This document shows positions 35,579-42,807 of a stretch of 48,377 nucleotides of DNA, piece after piece. The notes under the pieces are model-generated. The model made no database searches. It was not told the origin of the DNA and saw only the letters and a list, made by a program, of their open reading frames with translations. This DNA is from Corallococcus sp. Its GTDB lineage: Bacteria > Bacillota > Clostridia > Christensenellales > CAG-314. The stretch covers positions 1 through 48,377 of the forward strand of contig JAMPAB010000007.1 in the NCBI GenBank assembly GCA_023667435.1, in the 5' to 3' direction. A program made the position numbers and the translations under genes. Each line of letters begins with the position of its first letter. Within the stretch, counting starts at the first letter, position 1.

Positions 35579-36427
35579 TTAAATTCCTTCGTACGCTCCC
35601 TGTAATATCAGTTTTCCGATAGCTTCGCGCACGGACGCAAGATCTTCGCGGTACGTAATGCCGTACCACCTGTCGGAATTTTCGTAAACGCGCACGGACG
35701 CTTTTTTTCCTCGCAGCGTTGCGCAAATAACGTCGGGAATGAGATATTCGTCTTTGGAAAGGTCTGCGGTTTTAAGAAAGTCGTCGAAACCTTTTTCCAA
35801 AACGTCGAATATATCGGGAGTAAGTCCCCACAAGTTCATCGACACGTCGGTTTGCGGCGTAAACTGCTTGCCCGACGCTTCGCTTATACAATTCGCGTTT
35901 ATTTTGGACGTTTCTTCGACGTTGACGAGATAACCGTCTTTTACGTCGCATACTCCGCGCGTTACCGTACCGTTGGGACTGAGCGTGTTGCCCATTTTGT
36001 AGGCGACCATCGCGTATTCGCCCGTACGCGCGTTTACCAAATGTTTGCGTATCGCGCGAAAAGCGTTGCTTCCGTAGTAGTCGTCGGCATTGATGATTGC
36101 AAACGGTTCCTTGACCGCATCCTTGCAGCACAGCACGGCGTGTCCCGTGCCGAAGGGTTTGGTACGTCCCTGCGGCAATGCGGACGTATCCTGAACGACG
36201 TAGTCGACCGATACGCGCTCGGCGATACGGTTGCCCACGAGCTTTTTGAAGTCGTCCTCGATATCCTTGCGGATAATAAACACGACTTTGTTAAACCCTG
36301 CCTTTACCGCGTCGTACACCGAAAAATCCAAAATGCACTTTCCGTCCTCCGTGATCGGTTCCGCCTGTTTAAGTCCGCCGAAACGGCTTCCCATACCTGC
36401 CGCCATTACTACCAAAACTGCGTCCAT
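35579..36427 (-). CDS. Nucleotidyltransferase (NDP-sugar pyrophosphorylase-like)
   Basis: 282 residues from ATG 36427, with AAAGGAG eight bases upstream; the extra 21 residues of the longer frame have no site. The N-terminus has the nucleotide-binding signature VMAAGMGSRFGGLKQ (about 7-21), and FAIINADDYYG (near 110-120) holds the metal-binding aspartates of GT-A-like nucleotidyltransferases. GTGHAVLCC lies between them. Members join a sugar-1-phosphate (or similar) to a nucleotide in the cytoplasm for cell-surface polymer synthesis. The length matches a single catalytic domain without a C-terminal beta-helix, so acyltransferase activity is not expected. The sugar and nucleotide cannot be told from this sequence, and the neighbours do not help. 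It leads the pair with the aldo/keto reductase. Confidence 0.85.
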   Translation of the reverse strand: MDAVLVVMAAGMGSRFGGLKQAEPITEDGKCILDFSVYDAVKAGFNKVVFIIRKDIEDDFKKLVGNRIAERVSVDYVVQDTSALPQGRTKPFGTGHAVLCCKDAVKEPFAIINADDYYGSNAFRAIRKHLVNARTGEYAMVAYKMGNTLSPNGTVTRGVCDVKDGYLVNVEETSKINANCISEASGKQFTPQTDVSMNLWGLTPDIFDVLEKGFDDFLKTADLSKDEYLIPDVICATLRGKKASVRVYENSDRWYGITYREDLASVREAIGKLILQGAYEGI

Positions 36428-36517
36428 AAATTCTCCTTTACGCATTGTCTTTTTTATTAAAACGTTTTCCGCTCTGCCGTGTCTCGGCATACGTTTGCGG
36501 CAACGCTAAAATCGGCA

Positions 36518-36543
36518 AAACCTAATTCGCGCGAATTAGGTTT
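36518..36543. terminator. Terminator after the DUF1538/PII operon
   Basis: Perfect 26-base palindrome, arms AAACCTAATTCGC and GCGAATTAGGTTT, 35 bases past the last stop of the operon. In the minus direction it is followed by TTTTGCC and, after a few bases, a further T4. The plus-direction tail (TTTGTTTTTT) is even stronger, so it works in both directions. Confidence 0.8.
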
Positions 36544-36577
36544 GTTTTTTACGATTATTTATACTGTCGTTTGTTTC

Positions 36578-36976
36578 TCAGTCCGCGCGGTTTTCGTCGG
36601 ACTTTTCTTTTGTTTGTTCGGGTTCGGCAACGCCCTTGTCTTCCGCCTTTTTTACGGCGTCAACGGGCGTTATTCCCACAACGTCGTCTACCGCAACGGA
36701 AAAGGCGATTCCCTGACCTTCGGTTTTTAATCCCGCGTGTTGATAAATTGCGTGCAGCACGTTGTCCTTTATTTCCGACGGAACGATGATAAGTACCATT
36801 TCCTTGTCGGGTTGAATGGTAATCTGAAAGAACTGCTCCGCTTCCTTATTTGCCGTTCCTCTCGCGTGGATTACGGTGCCGCCGCGCGCGCCGACGTCTT
36901 TTGCAGCGTCCATAACCGTGTCGGAAAAGCCCGCGTTTACTATGCACATAATCATTTCGTATTTACTGCTTGCCAT
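36578..36976 (-). CDS. PII-family (GlnB-like) signalling protein
   Basis: 132 residues, ATG preceded by AAGGAGG. The first 105 residues fit the trimeric PII fold: MIMCIVNAGFSDTVMDAAKDVGARGGTVIHARGT, then FFQITIQPDKEMVLIIVPSEIKDNVLHAIYQHAGL and a final GQGIAFSVAVDDVVGI. The acidic, lysine- and glutamate-rich tail (about 108-132) is extra and likely disordered. The classical uridylylation tyrosine loop is not evident, so it is a PII-like variant rather than GlnB/GlnK. PII proteins bind adenine nucleotides and regulate a partner, often a membrane transporter encoded next door. Here the partner is presumably the DUF1538 protein, the first gene of the operon. The ATG overlaps the preceding TAA by one base. 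Confidence 0.82.
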   Translation of the reverse strand: MASSKYEMIMCIVNAGFSDTVMDAAKDVGARGGTVIHARGTANKEAEQFFQITIQPDKEMVLIIVPSEIKDNVLHAIYQHAGLKTEGQGIAFSVAVDDVVGITPVDAVKKAEDKGVAEPEQTKEKSDENRAD

Positions 36977-37509
36977 TACTTTGCCTCCTTGACGGTATCG
37001 CGGTTGTTGCTTAAAAAACCGTAGATGAGCGTGCCTATTACGCTTGTTAACGGCACGGTACAGGCAACTCCTTTGCCGCCCTTGATGGTTTTGAATTTGT
37101 TTTCCAGCATATGCAGCGCGTCGGACAGTTTGCTTTCCTGTATCACGCTGAATATTACCGCTTTATCCGAATCGGCAAGTCCCAAAAGACCCAACGTGCT
37201 TTTGTCGGCGGTACCGTTTGCGATGGTCACGCACTGCATATTTACGTCGAAAGACTGTATCAAATCCAGATAGAACTCCGCTTTGTTTCTGCTTACGACG
37301 GTGACGAGCAATTTAAGTCGGTTGCTGTTGACCGTGTTTTTGCCGTCTTTTTGTTTTCTGCCGATTGCGTTTTTGACGCTTTGCTGCTTAGCTTTGACTT
37401 TCTTTTCGATTTCGGCGGTTTTTTTAGCAATATTTTTTTCCGCTTGTTTTATCGTTCCTTTTGAGGACTTTTCGGAAAATACAGAACCTTTATGTTTGAA
37501 TTGCGCCAT
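36976..37509 (-). CDS. PII-like protein with basic N-terminal extension
   Basis: 177 residues from ATG 37509 (GGAGG five bases upstream; the GTG at 37524 is inside that region). Residues 1-65 are lysine-rich and probably helical or disordered (KQAEKNIAKKTAEIEKKVK). Residues about 66-165 resemble the other PII-like protein of this operon: RLKLLVTVVSRNKAEFYLDLIQ, DKAVIFSVIQESKLSDALHMLENKF and GGKGVACTVPLTSVIG align with its start, middle and end. It probably forms a PII-type trimer alone or with its neighbour. The basic tail may contact membrane, nucleic acid or the DUF1538 protein; that is inference. It lies between the DUF1538 gene (12-base gap) and the second PII-like gene (1-base overlap). 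Confidence 0.75.
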   Translation of the reverse strand: MAQFKHKGSVFSEKSSKGTIKQAEKNIAKKTAEIEKKVKAKQQSVKNAIGRKQKDGKNTVNSNRLKLLVTVVSRNKAEFYLDLIQSFDVNMQCVTIANGTADKSTLGLLGLADSDKAVIFSVIQESKLSDALHMLENKFKTIKGGKGVACTVPLTSVIGTLIYGFLSNNRDTVKEAK

Positions 37510-37520
37510 AATTTCCTCCG

Positions 37521-39068
37521 TCACTTAAAGTAAATAATCTGCTCGTCGTCCGCAGCGAGAATACGTTTCATCGTTATTTTGTGACGAACCTTAGCGGACG
37601 TCACCGCTTTAAATCCCAACGCCTGAATGGTAATGAGGGGCGTCATCGCCACCATCGCCACCACGCCGAACGCGTCGGTAAGAATGTTGGTAGGATCTCC
37701 GTTATTTAAGGCAACGCACGCGCCTACTACCATAGGCAGAATAAAACTGGACGTCAAAGGACCGGAAGCTACTCCGCCCGAGTCGAATGCGATTGCAGTG
37801 TAGATTTTGGGAACGAAGAACGACAGTCCCAACGAAATAAGATAACCGGGAACGAGGTAATACAGTATAGAGAAATGGTAAATCATACGTATTATCGACA
37901 GACATATGGACACGCCTACGGCAAGCGACAGCGCGACAAGCATTTCGATTTTCTTTACGCCGCCTCCCGTAACTTCCTCTACCTGCTTGTTCAATACGTG
38001 CACGGCTGGCTCCGCCAACACGACGACAAGTCCCAGTCCGAATCCGAACGCCGCAAGAACGGCATTGTGGCAGTTTGCCAAGCCTTGTCCCAGTTTAAAT
38101 CCGATGGGCATGTAACCGACTTCCACCGCGACGAGAAAGATTATCAAACCGACAAACGTGTAACCTATGCCTATTGTAATTTGCAAAAGCTTTTTCTTGG
38201 GCAGCTTCAATACCGTAAATTGCAATATCATAAAGAACGCGACGACGAGTCCGAGCGCGATCGCTACGTTTTTCATATTGTTAAGCAGCGCTTCGCCTAA
38301 TACTTTTGTTAAGCTTTCCGTATAAGTATAGCTTGTAGCTATCGAGTTTAGACTGTCGTTGGAGATCGAGCCGTTCGAGGTCATTGCGAGAATGACCACC
38401 GCAAGAATAGGACCGATCGAGCACATCGCAATAAGTCCGAAACTGTTTTCGTTTGCGTTGCGTCCGCCGATAGTAGTCGCTATACCTACGCCCAAAGCCA
38501 TTATAAACGGTACCGTTATGGGGCCCGTAGTTACTCCGCCGCTGTCGAACGACAAAGCCAAAAAGTCGTTTTTGCCGCTGTCGATAAGCAACGCGGACAA
38601 CGCGAACAGCATCATATAGAAAAACATCAACATCGTCGACAGGTTTTTCTTAAAAATAATTTTGAGTACGGCAAGCACCAAAAAAAGTCCTACGCCTACG
38701 CCTACGGTTACTATTAGCGCGGTATTGTTAATTATATCCGCAACCTGCGAAGCAAGTACCGACAAATCGGGCTCCGCTACGGTAATCAACACTCCCATAA
38801 CAAAGCATACGGAAAGAAGTATGCCTACCTTTTTGGATTTGGTAAGACCAGACCCTACGTGTTCGCCCATTGGCGTCATTGCAAGATCCGCGCCCAGATT
38901 GAACAAGCTAATTCCCACAATAAGAAATACGGAACAGACGGCAAAAGTAACCTGCTCCTGCCAAGTAAAATCCACGAGAGGAGTAAAAGAAACAATCAGC
39001 ACTATCACCGCAACGGGCAGTACCGATATTACCGATTCTTTAAGTTTGTTAAATAACGCTTTCCCCAT
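37521..39068 (-). CDS. DUF1538 family integral membrane protein, tandem-duplicated
   Basis: 515 residues from ATG 39068; the TTG upstream is less likely, and the ribosome site (GGTG) is weak. About 12-14 hydrophobic segments. The protein is made of two homologous halves: motif AEP-x3-VL at 98-105 and 352-359, and FDSGGV-x-x-GP at 174-183 and 428-437. The distance between the two motifs is exactly 76 residues in both halves, which shows an internal duplication. I recognise the DUF1538 family, whose function is not established. Duplicated membrane proteins with conserved glycine loops in both halves are typically transporters or channels. It is first in the operon, followed by two PII-like proteins, which points to nucleotide-controlled transport. 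Confidence 0.87.
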   Translation of the reverse strand: MGKALFNKLKESVISVLPVAVIVLIVSFTPLVDFTWQEQVTFAVCSVFLIVGISLFNLGADLAMTPMGEHVGSGLTKSKKVGILLSVCFVMGVLITVAEPDLSVLASQVADIINNTALIVTVGVGVGLFLVLAVLKIIFKKNLSTMLMFFYMMLFALSALLIDSGKNDFLALSFDSGGVTTGPITVPFIMALGVGIATTIGGRNANENSFGLIAMCSIGPILAVVILAMTSNGSISNDSLNSIATSYTYTESLTKVLGEALLNNMKNVAIALGLVVAFFMILQFTVLKLPKKKLLQITIGIGYTFVGLIIFLVAVEVGYMPIGFKLGQGLANCHNAVLAAFGFGLGLVVVLAEPAVHVLNKQVEEVTGGGVKKIEMLVALSLAVGVSICLSIIRMIYHFSILYYLVPGYLISLGLSFFVPKIYTAIAFDSGGVASGPLTSSFILPMVVGACVALNNGDPTNILTDAFGVVAMVAMTPLITIQALGFKAVTSAKVRHKITMKRILAADDEQIIYFK

Positions 39069-39186
39069 TATTACACCGTACAAAACCGAAATTAGACAAA
39101 TAACCGAAATATTCCGACGCGCTTACGCGCGAGAATTGTATCGGGATATTTACGGTCGGCGACGTATGACCGCCGTCATATGTTAA

Positions 39187-39215
39187 ATTATAGCATAAAT
39201 AAAAACTGCGCGCAA
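39187..39215 (-). promoter_or_regulatory. Promoter of the DUF1538/PII operon
   Basis: -35 TTGCGC (39215-39210), 17-base spacer, -10 TATAAT (39192-39187) with a TG before it (TGCTATAAT). Expected start near 39180, leader about 110 bases containing two short GC-rich hairpins (around 39116-39131 and 39151-39175). Confidence 0.75.
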
Positions 39216-39257
39216 CCTCAAACCCGTCCCGTAACAAAAAAATTATTACAATATTTG

Positions 39258-39286
39258 TTGATTTTTATCAATGTCGATAGTATAAT
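39258..39286 (+). promoter_or_regulatory. Promoter of the hydrolase-MmcQ pair, with a small inverted repeat on the -35
   Basis: -35 TTGATT (39258-39263), 17-base spacer, -10 TATAAT (39281-39286), start near 39293, about 50 bases before the ATG. The -35 box lies in TTGATTTTTATCAA, an inverted repeat with TTGAT/ATCAA arms that might be a repressor site. Confidence 0.8.
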
Positions 39287-39343
39287 CTATTTCGGGAAAA
39301 TCGGATTTTCTTAAACAATATTTTATATTCGAGGAGTAAAATT

Positions 39344-39892
39344 ATGCGTACGGCAATACTTGTAGTAGATATGTTAAACGACTTTGTGACGGGAGCTTTG
39401 AAATGCGACAGAGGACTCGCAATCGTTCCCAAAACCGCAGAGCTGTTAGACGGAGCGCGCAAAGCGGACATTCCCGTAATATTCTGCAACGACGCGCACG
39501 TAAAGGGCATCGACCACGAGCTTAAGCTGTGGGGAGACCACGCAATTGCAGGCACAAAGGGCGCGGAAGTAATACCCGAACTGAAACTGTGCGACAAGGA
39601 TTACGTCGTTCCCAAACGCCGTTACAGCGGCTTCTTCCATACCGACCTCGATTTGCTCTTGAAAGAGCTCGGCGTCGATACGGTGGTTATGACGGGACTT
39701 CACACGCATATGTGCGTACGTCACACTACCGCAGACGCGTACTGTCTGGGATATAACGTCGTCGTAGCGAAGGACGCCACCGACTGCTTTACTCAGGAAG
39801 ATTACGACTACGGCATTAAGTACCTCGTCGATACGTACGGAGCGGAAATTACCGACGTAGACAGTTTGCTGAAACAATGGAAAGTCAAATAA
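39344..39892 (+). CDS. Isochorismatase-family cysteine hydrolase (nicotinamidase-like)
   Basis: 182 residues, ATG with GAGGAG upstream. The catalytic triad of the family is visible: Asp9 (VVDMLNDF), Lys91 (VVPKRRYSGF) and Cys124 (GLHTHMCVRHTTADAY). The motif before the cysteine (MTGLHTHMCV) and the metal-site region around Asp50-His52 (FCNDAH) resemble nicotinamidase (PncA) and related amidases. It could deamidate nicotinamide in the NAD salvage pathway, but isochorismatase-type hydrolases act on many amides and no other NAD gene is near, so pncA is not assigned. It is first of a two-gene plus-strand unit; the next gene overlaps it by 16 bases. Confidence 0.9.
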   Translation: MRTAILVVDMLNDFVTGALKCDRGLAIVPKTAELLDGARKADIPVIFCNDAHVKGIDHELKLWGDHAIAGTKGAEVIPELKLCDKDYVVPKRRYSGFFHTDLDLLLKELGVDTVVMTGLHTHMCVRHTTADAYCLGYNVVVAKDATDCFTQEDYDYGIKYLVDTYGAEITDVDSLLKQWKVK

Positions 39893-40557
39893 GTTATAAG
39901 TTATTCGCGTACAAGTCGCCCGATTTCGACAAACTTGTCGCGTTCGGATTCGTAAAAAGCGGAGACGTGTATTCTTTTGTAACGGATATTTTAAACGGAC
40001 AGTTTAAAATGTACGTATACGTAAATGCGGACGGCGACGTCAAAACGAAACTTATAGACGTTGACGGCGAAGACGAATACACTCTGCATTTAACTGCCGA
40101 AGGAACCGGCGCGTTCGTCGGAGCGATACGAACGGAATACGAAAGAATTCTCGAAACGGTTGCGGAAAAGTGTTTTGTAACGGACGTGTTCAAGAGCGAT
40201 TACGCCCGCGCGGCAATTAAATACGTACGGGAAAAATACGGCGACGAAGAGGAATATCTGTGGCAAAAATTTCCGTCGAACGCGGTATGGAGACGCAAAG
40301 ACAACCGCAAGTGGTACGGCGTGCTGCTAACCGTTTCCAAAAGAAAGCTCGGCTTGCCTTCCGACGAAACGGCAGAGATACTCGACTTACGCGCAGATAC
40401 CGAAAAAGGCGCGCCCGTCATTGACGGCAAAAAGTATTTTCCGGGATACCATATGAACAAAAAAACTTGGTTTACCGTTATTTTAGACGGCTCCGTGTCT
40501 GCCGAAGAAATTTTCGGTTGGATCGACAGAAGTTACGAGCTTGCGAAAAAAAGCTGA
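39877..40557 (+). CDS. MmcQ/YjbR family protein
   Basis: 226 residues. The C-terminal half matches the MmcQ/YjbR (CyaY-like) fold: KFPSNAVWRRKDNRKWYGVLLTV, then PGYHMNKKTWFTVILDGSVSAEEIFGWIDRSYELA. The N-terminal half (about 1-105) is an extra alpha/beta domain found in the longer members (DFDKLVAFGFVKSGDVYSF). Proteins of this family are called DNA-binding on structural grounds only; the function is unknown. The start lies inside the hydrolase gene (16-base overlap) without a good ribosome site, so translation is likely coupled. A strong terminator follows 63 bases after the stop. Confidence 0.85.
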   Translation: MESQISYKLFAYKSPDFDKLVAFGFVKSGDVYSFVTDILNGQFKMYVYVNADGDVKTKLIDVDGEDEYTLHLTAEGTGAFVGAIRTEYERILETVAEKCFVTDVFKSDYARAAIKYVREKYGDEEEYLWQKFPSNAVWRRKDNRKWYGVLLTVSKRKLGLPSDETAEILDLRADTEKGAPVIDGKKYFPGYHMNKKTWFTVILDGSVSAEEIFGWIDRSYELAKKS

Positions 40558-40620
40558 GATACGCAGAACGTAAAAAATCGCTTGCTCTCGCCGCCGTTGA
40601 AACTACCGCTGCTAAAACTC

Positions 40621-40657
40621 AACGCTCTCCGAAACGGAATTCGTTTCGGAGAGCGTT
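40621..40657 (+). terminator. Strong intrinsic terminator of the hydrolase-MmcQ unit
   Basis: Sixteen-base perfect stem AACGCTCTCCGAAACG / CGTTTCGGAGAGCGTT with a 5-base loop, followed by TTTGTTTG. Confidence 0.95.
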
Positions 40658-40708
40658 TTTGTTTGCCTAGAATTTTTATTTCGAACGACCGCGCGTCCCG
40701 CAATACCG

Positions 40709-41179
40709 TTAACGATAAATATAAACGGGCTGAGTGTGGTCTCGCGATGCCGTTTGATTTACGAAATCTATTTCGTAGCGGTGATAACGGGTATAGGTTT
40801 CGGCGGCGGTAACGGTAACTTCCACAATTCGCATTTCGGGGTTGTGTTCCGTTACGTACTCGTCGTAGTTTAAAGAAAACTGTTTGCGCAACGTTTTGCG
40901 CAAAGCGGCGTTCTGCTTTTCCAACGGATGCCCGAGAGACTTCGCCGTACCGTAAATATTGTGCGAACCGTGACAGAGTCCCACTCGGGGATTGACGGAA
41001 ATATCGCGGATGAGAGAATTGCTTTCTTTGCTCAAAATATAAAATTTACCGTTTTCGTAATACGCGTTAAGGTCGCGTACGGTAACGTTGCTGTCAACGC
41101 ATGAAGCAAGACACAGCTCCACCACGTGACCGAAATTTTCTTCCATAACCTCTTTCGCTCTTTCGAAACAGTTCGCCAT
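40709..41179 (-). CDS. Pyridoxamine 5'-phosphate oxidase-like (FMN-binding split barrel) protein
   Basis: 156 residues, ATG preceded by GGAGGG. The pattern fits the split beta-barrel flavin family: a helical start (MANCFERAKEVMEENFGHVV), a strand pair with FYILSKESNSLIRDISVNPRVGLC, then a middle segment HNIYGTAKSLGHPLEK and the strand RIVEVTVTAAETYTRY. Small stand-alone members of this family often bind FMN, F420 or haem and reduce unknown substrates; the exact cofactor cannot be told. It is a single gene with its own promoter, and the terminator hairpin at 40621-40657 lies downstream of it and may serve both strands. Confidence 0.82.
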   Translation of the reverse strand: MANCFERAKEVMEENFGHVVELCLASCVDSNVTVRDLNAYYENGKFYILSKESNSLIRDISVNPRVGLCHGSHNIYGTAKSLGHPLEKQNAALRKTLRKQFSLNYDEYVTEHNPEMRIVEVTVTAAETYTRYHRYEIDFVNQTASRDHTQPVYIYR

Positions 41180-41208
41180 AACCGACCCTCCGTGTTTGTT
41201 CTAATTGT

Positions 41209-41237
41209 ATTGTATCAGTTTTGATGCGGCAAGTCAA
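41209..41237 (-). promoter_or_regulatory. Promoter of the split-barrel protein gene
   Basis: -35 TTGACT (41237-41232), 17-base spacer, extended -10 TGATACAAT (box 41214-41209). Start near 41202, 23 bases before the ATG. Confidence 0.82.
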
Positions 41238-41274
41238 TACCGAATATTGTCGGCGATTGTTAAATCAAGCAAAA

Positions 41275-41296
41275 GGACCGCAAAATAATGCGGTCC
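41275..41296 (-). terminator. Terminator of the DUF1858 gene
   Basis: Perfect stem GGACCGCA/TGCGGTCC with a 6-base loop, ending 10 bases after the DUF1858 stop and followed by TTTTGCTTGATTT on the minus strand. Confidence 0.85.
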
Positions 41297-41305
41297 GTAC
41301 GTTAT

Positions 41306-41488
41306 TTACGCGTTGAGCTGAGCAAGCATTTGTTCGAGATCTACCCCGTGAGCGGCAGCCGCTTCTTCAACCGTTTCCTGATGGGCAAGCAGGCAATGAA
41401 TGCAACCCATTCCGTAACTTCCGAATACTTGCGCAGCTTCGGGTTTAACCTGCAAAACGTCTACTATTCTCATATCCTTAGTTATCAT
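41306..41488 (-). CDS. DUF1858 domain protein (small CxxC protein)
   Basis: 60 residues, ATG with AAGGAG nine bases upstream, own promoter and terminator. The sequence is a complete DUF1858 domain: MITKDMRIVDVLQVKPEAAQ, then YGMGCIHC (Cys29 and Cys32) and a helical end EEAAAAHGVDLEQMLAQL. In other bacteria this domain is fused to or sits beside hybrid-cluster or radical-type redox proteins; here it stands alone. The CxxC may bind metal or act in thiol redox, but the role is unknown. Confidence 0.9.
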   Translation of the reverse strand: MITKDMRIVDVLQVKPEAAQVFGSYGMGCIHCLLAHQETVEEAAAAHGVDLEQMLAQLNA

Positions 41489-41521
41489 AGTTGTTATCTC
41501 CTTATTTGTTGTTTTTTATTT

Positions 41522-41550
41522 ATTTTACATTAGATTGCGCAAATTGACAA
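41522..41550 (-). promoter_or_regulatory. Promoter of the DUF1858 gene
   Basis: -35 TTGTCA (41550-41545), 17-base spacer, -10 TAAAAT (41527-41522). Start near 41515, leader about 27 bases. Confidence 0.7.
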
Positions 41551-41636
41551 GTATTAACCGTCAAATATTATCCTAAGTTACGCGCGGCAGCCGTTTTAAG
41601 CGCATTTAACGAAAGGTCGTTAAAGTCTACGCATCG

Positions 41637-42806
41637 TTACGACTGCAACGGCAGTAAATTGCAGGCGGACGTGAAATAAAATTCCCAACCGCCGAAACCG
41701 AACGACCACGCGTCGAGACTATGCAGAATCAGAGCGGTAATACCCGCTATAACGCCCAGCCCTGCAAGCACCGTAACAATCACTTTCCAAACGGATACGG
41801 GCGACTTTCCGCATACCTTTGCCTTGCTCTTTTCCGAGTCGCAGTATACTCCCGAAACATACTGGCGGTAAACCTTGCCTCGATGCTTGTCGGTTGCGAC
41901 GTACATAGGCAGCATCATATACTTAAACGACCTGCTTATTTCCGTCGTTTTAACAGTCAGTCCGCCGTCGTGGTCCGCGCCGTAATACGACATAATGTCG
42001 TTGTATATCGCGTTGTCGGCTTGCTTTCGCGCCGCACGGTAAGCGTCTTCGGGACTTACCGTATAGTTGTCGGCGATGTATCCCGCCAAAAAACCGTCGT
42101 TATAAACAACGTACTTCGCCTGATTGGTAAGATTTAACTGACGGAAATCTTTTGCCGAAACATGGCTGTTACCGCTGACGAAAATATCGTCGAAATGTTT
42201 TTCCGTAGTACCGTTTACGCTAAACCACTTAACGTACGTTTCGGTATAAGACTTGCCGTTGCGTCTTACGGTACGCGTACAGGTTTTGCCTAACCTCCCG
42301 TCGTATTGCGAAACCGTCGCAAAATCGAACGTCCACGCAGGCGTATAAACGCCCTTTATGCCATGAGATTTTCCGTTTTTACGGAAGGAGTTGGGCGCGT
42401 ACAGTTTGCGCTTTTTCCACAGCTTCAACTGCGCTTCCGCCTGCTCCTCCGTCAACTCGAAAGGTACCAGCGAATCGGGACGGACCAAACCCGTCTTTCT
42501 TTCGTCAAGCACAACGGGCGATGCGCAGTACGGACAGGACGTCGCAAGCGTGGTACGCGACAGCACCGTGCTTGCTCCGCAGTTTTTGCAGCGGTAGTAA
42601 GACACCTTGCTTTCGTCCCACGTGTCGAATTCCATCAACTCTTTAAAATCGCGTTCTCGCACTTCGCGGCTATTGCCGAAATCCAAAGAGCTTTTGCAAT
42701 GCTCGCAGTACAATTTGCCGTCTTTCGGATTAAATCTCAACGACGCTCCGCAGTTGGGACACGTCCGCTGTACCGCTTCGTGGTTTACTCTGTTTTTAAA
42801 TTGCAT
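41637..42806 (-). CDS. Zinc-ribbon protein with a C-terminal membrane helix
   Basis: 389 residues. Two zinc ribbons lie at the N-terminus: CPNCG with CEHC (about residues 16-39) and CKNCG with CPYC (about 73-98). A central alpha/beta domain (about 105-320, including GVYTPAWTFDFATVSQYDGRLG) is shared by proteins often labelled TFIIB-type zinc ribbon proteins. One membrane helix (VWKVIVTVLAGLGVIAGITALIL) lies near the C-terminus with a short aromatic tail. The ATG follows the SPFH gene's TAA by one base (TAATATG), so the two are coupled. The pairing with an SPFH protein suggests a membrane-associated complex; the function is unknown. Confidence 0.82.
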   Translation of the reverse strand: MQFKNRVNHEAVQRTCPNCGASLRFNPKDGKLYCEHCKSSLDFGNSREVRERDFKELMEFDTWDESKVSYYRCKNCGASTVLSRTTLATSCPYCASPVVLDERKTGLVRPDSLVPFELTEEQAEAQLKLWKKRKLYAPNSFRKNGKSHGIKGVYTPAWTFDFATVSQYDGRLGKTCTRTVRRNGKSYTETYVKWFSVNGTTEKHFDDIFVSGNSHVSAKDFRQLNLTNQAKYVVYNDGFLAGYIADNYTVSPEDAYRAARKQADNAIYNDIMSYYGADHDGGLTVKTTEISRSFKYMMLPMYVATDKHRGKVYRQYVSGVYCDSEKSKAKVCGKSPVSVWKVIVTVLAGLGVIAGITALILHSLDAWSFGFGGWEFYFTSACNLLPLQS

Positions 42807-42807
42807 A

